From NCBI GenBank assembly GCA_964538565.1, contig CAZIGW010000310.1, positions 1 to 6,703 of the forward strand: DNA of 6,703 bases, given 5' to 3'. The stretch comes from CAYVBN01 sp964538565. GTDB taxonomy: Bacteria; Pseudomonadota; Alphaproteobacteria; Rhizobiales; Xanthobacteraceae. Under the pieces are notes generated by a model, which ran no database searches, was not told where the DNA came from, and was given only the letters and a program-made list of their open reading frames with translations. This document shows, piece after piece, positions 5,967-6,703 of the stretch (its first letter is position 1; every line of letters starts with the position of its first letter). Made by a program: the position numbers and the translations under genes.

Positions 5967-6703
5967 CACCATCCTCCTCGGATCGCCCGGTGTTGACCGG
6001 AGCGCCGCGATTGGATGGTTCGCATCGAACTATCTGTGTAGACGTGGCACGCGCCCGAGCAGTCCTTCAGCTCGGCCAGCGAGTAGTAGACGGTCGCCGG
6101 ACGCTGGAACTTGGGATGGGCGTTGGGCCGATAGTCGGCGGCGTGACAGGCGCCGCAGTCCGGCTTGTACGCCGCGTTCTTCCATACGATCGTCTGCGCG
6201 TTCGTGGTGTGGCAACTCGCGCAGGCGACGCCGGGCCCGTGATCGACATAGGCCGGAGACGTGTGGCGGAAGTTCACCGGCGTCCACGACACTGTGCGGT
6301 GGCACAATTCGCACGGCAGTGAAGTCATGAAGTGCCGCGGAGGCTTGGCCTGCGCGGTGCGGCCGTTGTGACAGGAGGCACAGGGCCCGGTCACGCTCGC
6401 ATGATCCATGCGTGCGCCCGCGAACGTCACGGTGCTTCGATGACACGTGTCACAGGGAGCGCTCGTCATGATGTGCGTCGGCGGCTTGCCCATCGCGGTG
6501 CGGCCGTTGTGGCAGGACGCGCAGTTGCCCATGACGGCGGTGTGATTCATGCGCGCGCCGACGAAGCTCATCGTGCTCTTGTGGCAGGTTTCGCACGGCG
6601 CGCTGGTCGCGACATGCGTGTCCGGCTTGCCGGGTGCGGTGCGGCCGTTGTGGCAGGACGCGCAGTTGCCCATGACGCCCGCGTGGTTCATGCGCGCGCC
6701 GGC
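5966..6703 (-). CDS. Multiheme c-type cytochrome of tandem diheme repeats, C-terminal part (5' end beyond window)
   Basis: The frame is open at the window edge, so the signal peptide and further repeats lie outside. The visible 245 codons hold eight CXXCH heme-attachment sites (CASCH four times; CETCH, CDTCH, CELCH, CGACH) plus one CX3CH site (CSGACH). Three consecutive 47-residue units each carry two hemes. The consensus is GARMxHxxVxGxCASCHNGRTA, then KPxxH and TSxPCxxCH. The last unit grades into a non-repetitive end with three more hemes. Four extra codons (AGAR) before the first visible Met match the end of a unit, so at least part of another repeat precedes it. Such proteins are exported through Sec and loaded with heme in the periplasm by Ccm machinery, which is encoded downstream here. 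The closest description is the cytochrome c3-like / doubled-CXXCH group. The specific role (periplasmic wire, conduit or surface cytochrome) cannot be read from this fragment. The gene ends in a 1-nt overlap with the barrel gene. Confidence 0.95.
   Translation of the reverse strand, partial: AGARMNHAGVMGNCASCHNGRTAPGKPDTHVATSAPCETCHKSTMSFVGARMNHTAVMGNCASCHNGRTAMGKPPTHIMTSAPCDTCHRSTVTFAGARMDHASVTGPCASCHNGRTAQAKPPRHFMTSLPCELCHRTVSWTPVNFRHTSPAYVDHGPGVACASCHTTNAQTIVWKNAAYKPDCGACHAADYRPNAHPKFQRPATVYYSLAELKDCSGACHVYTDSSMRTIQSRRSGQHRAIRGGW
5973..5978 (-). promoter_or_regulatory. Ribosome binding site deciding the barrel-protein start, inside the cytochrome 3' end
   Basis: A perfect AGGAGG lies on the minus strand. 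It abuts one ATG (5970-5972, no spacer) and sits 6 nt from a second in-frame ATG (5964-5966). Only the second spacing is efficient, and that ATG shares its A with the TGA of the cytochrome gene (5966-5968), forming TGATG. Confidence 0.8.
6269..6691 (-). repeat. Three 141-bp tandem repeats encoding 47-residue diheme units
   Basis: Units lie at 6551-6691, 6410-6550 and 6269-6409, exactly 141 bp apart and each beginning at a Met codon followed by xH. The first two are very similar at DNA level: 42 consecutive bases at 6636-6677 recur unchanged at 6495-6536. The third is more diverged, above all over its last 10 codons. The pattern is internal gene duplication in frame, with the newest copies toward the N-terminus. 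Confidence 0.92.

Noticed and set aside
5967..5972. Upstream ATG of the barrel gene
   Set aside because: It directly abuts AGGAGG with no spacer. The in-frame ATG at 5966 has 6-nt spacing and a TGATG overlap.
1..6703. tRNA, rRNA, CRISPR array, insertion sequence or phage attachment site
   Set aside because: No such structure was seen. The only tandem repeat is the coding 141-bp heme unit.

Overview
The window is GC-rich DNA carrying five genes, all on the minus strand. Transcription therefore runs from the high-coordinate end to the low-coordinate end: multiheme c-type cytochrome (cut at the window edge), TPR/outer-membrane beta-barrel protein, 5-aminolevulinate synthase (HemA), CcmF, CcmG (cut at the other edge). 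A glycine-dependent HemA together with System I (Ccm) cytochrome c maturation, high GC and strong third-position GC bias point to an alphaproteobacterium, most likely of the Hyphomicrobiales/Rhizobiales type. This is an inference from gene content, not a taxonomic assignment.

Layout. 5966-6703 is the C-terminal part of a repeat-built cytochrome with at least eight CXXCH sites and one CX3CH site. Its stop codon overlaps the preferred start of the next gene (TGATG). 3639-5966 encodes a secreted protein of about 775 residues: a Cys-bracketed N-terminal domain, a TPR segment, a proline-rich linker, a long beta-barrel-like region and an odd four-cysteine tail. After 68 nt comes hemA (2329-3570), with a strong ribosome binding site that contradicts a longer start. 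After another 126 nt, with no clear promoter or terminator, comes ccmF (220-2202). It is followed 8 nt later by ccmG (211 to the window edge), whose Shine-Dalgarno sequence overlaps the ccmF stop codon.

How the genes may work together. HemA makes the first committed heme precursor, CcmF attaches heme to apocytochrome, and CcmG keeps the apocytochrome cysteines reduced. These functions sit directly behind a multiheme cytochrome and an outer-membrane barrel whose translation looks coupled. The simplest reading is a self-contained module: an electron-conducting porin-cytochrome pair bundled with its own heme supply and heme-attachment machinery. The individual heme and Ccm assignments are firm. 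The electron-conduit role, the dedicated nature of HemA/CcmFG and the operon structure are inferences. The barrel protein belongs to no family I can name with confidence and is the most novel component.
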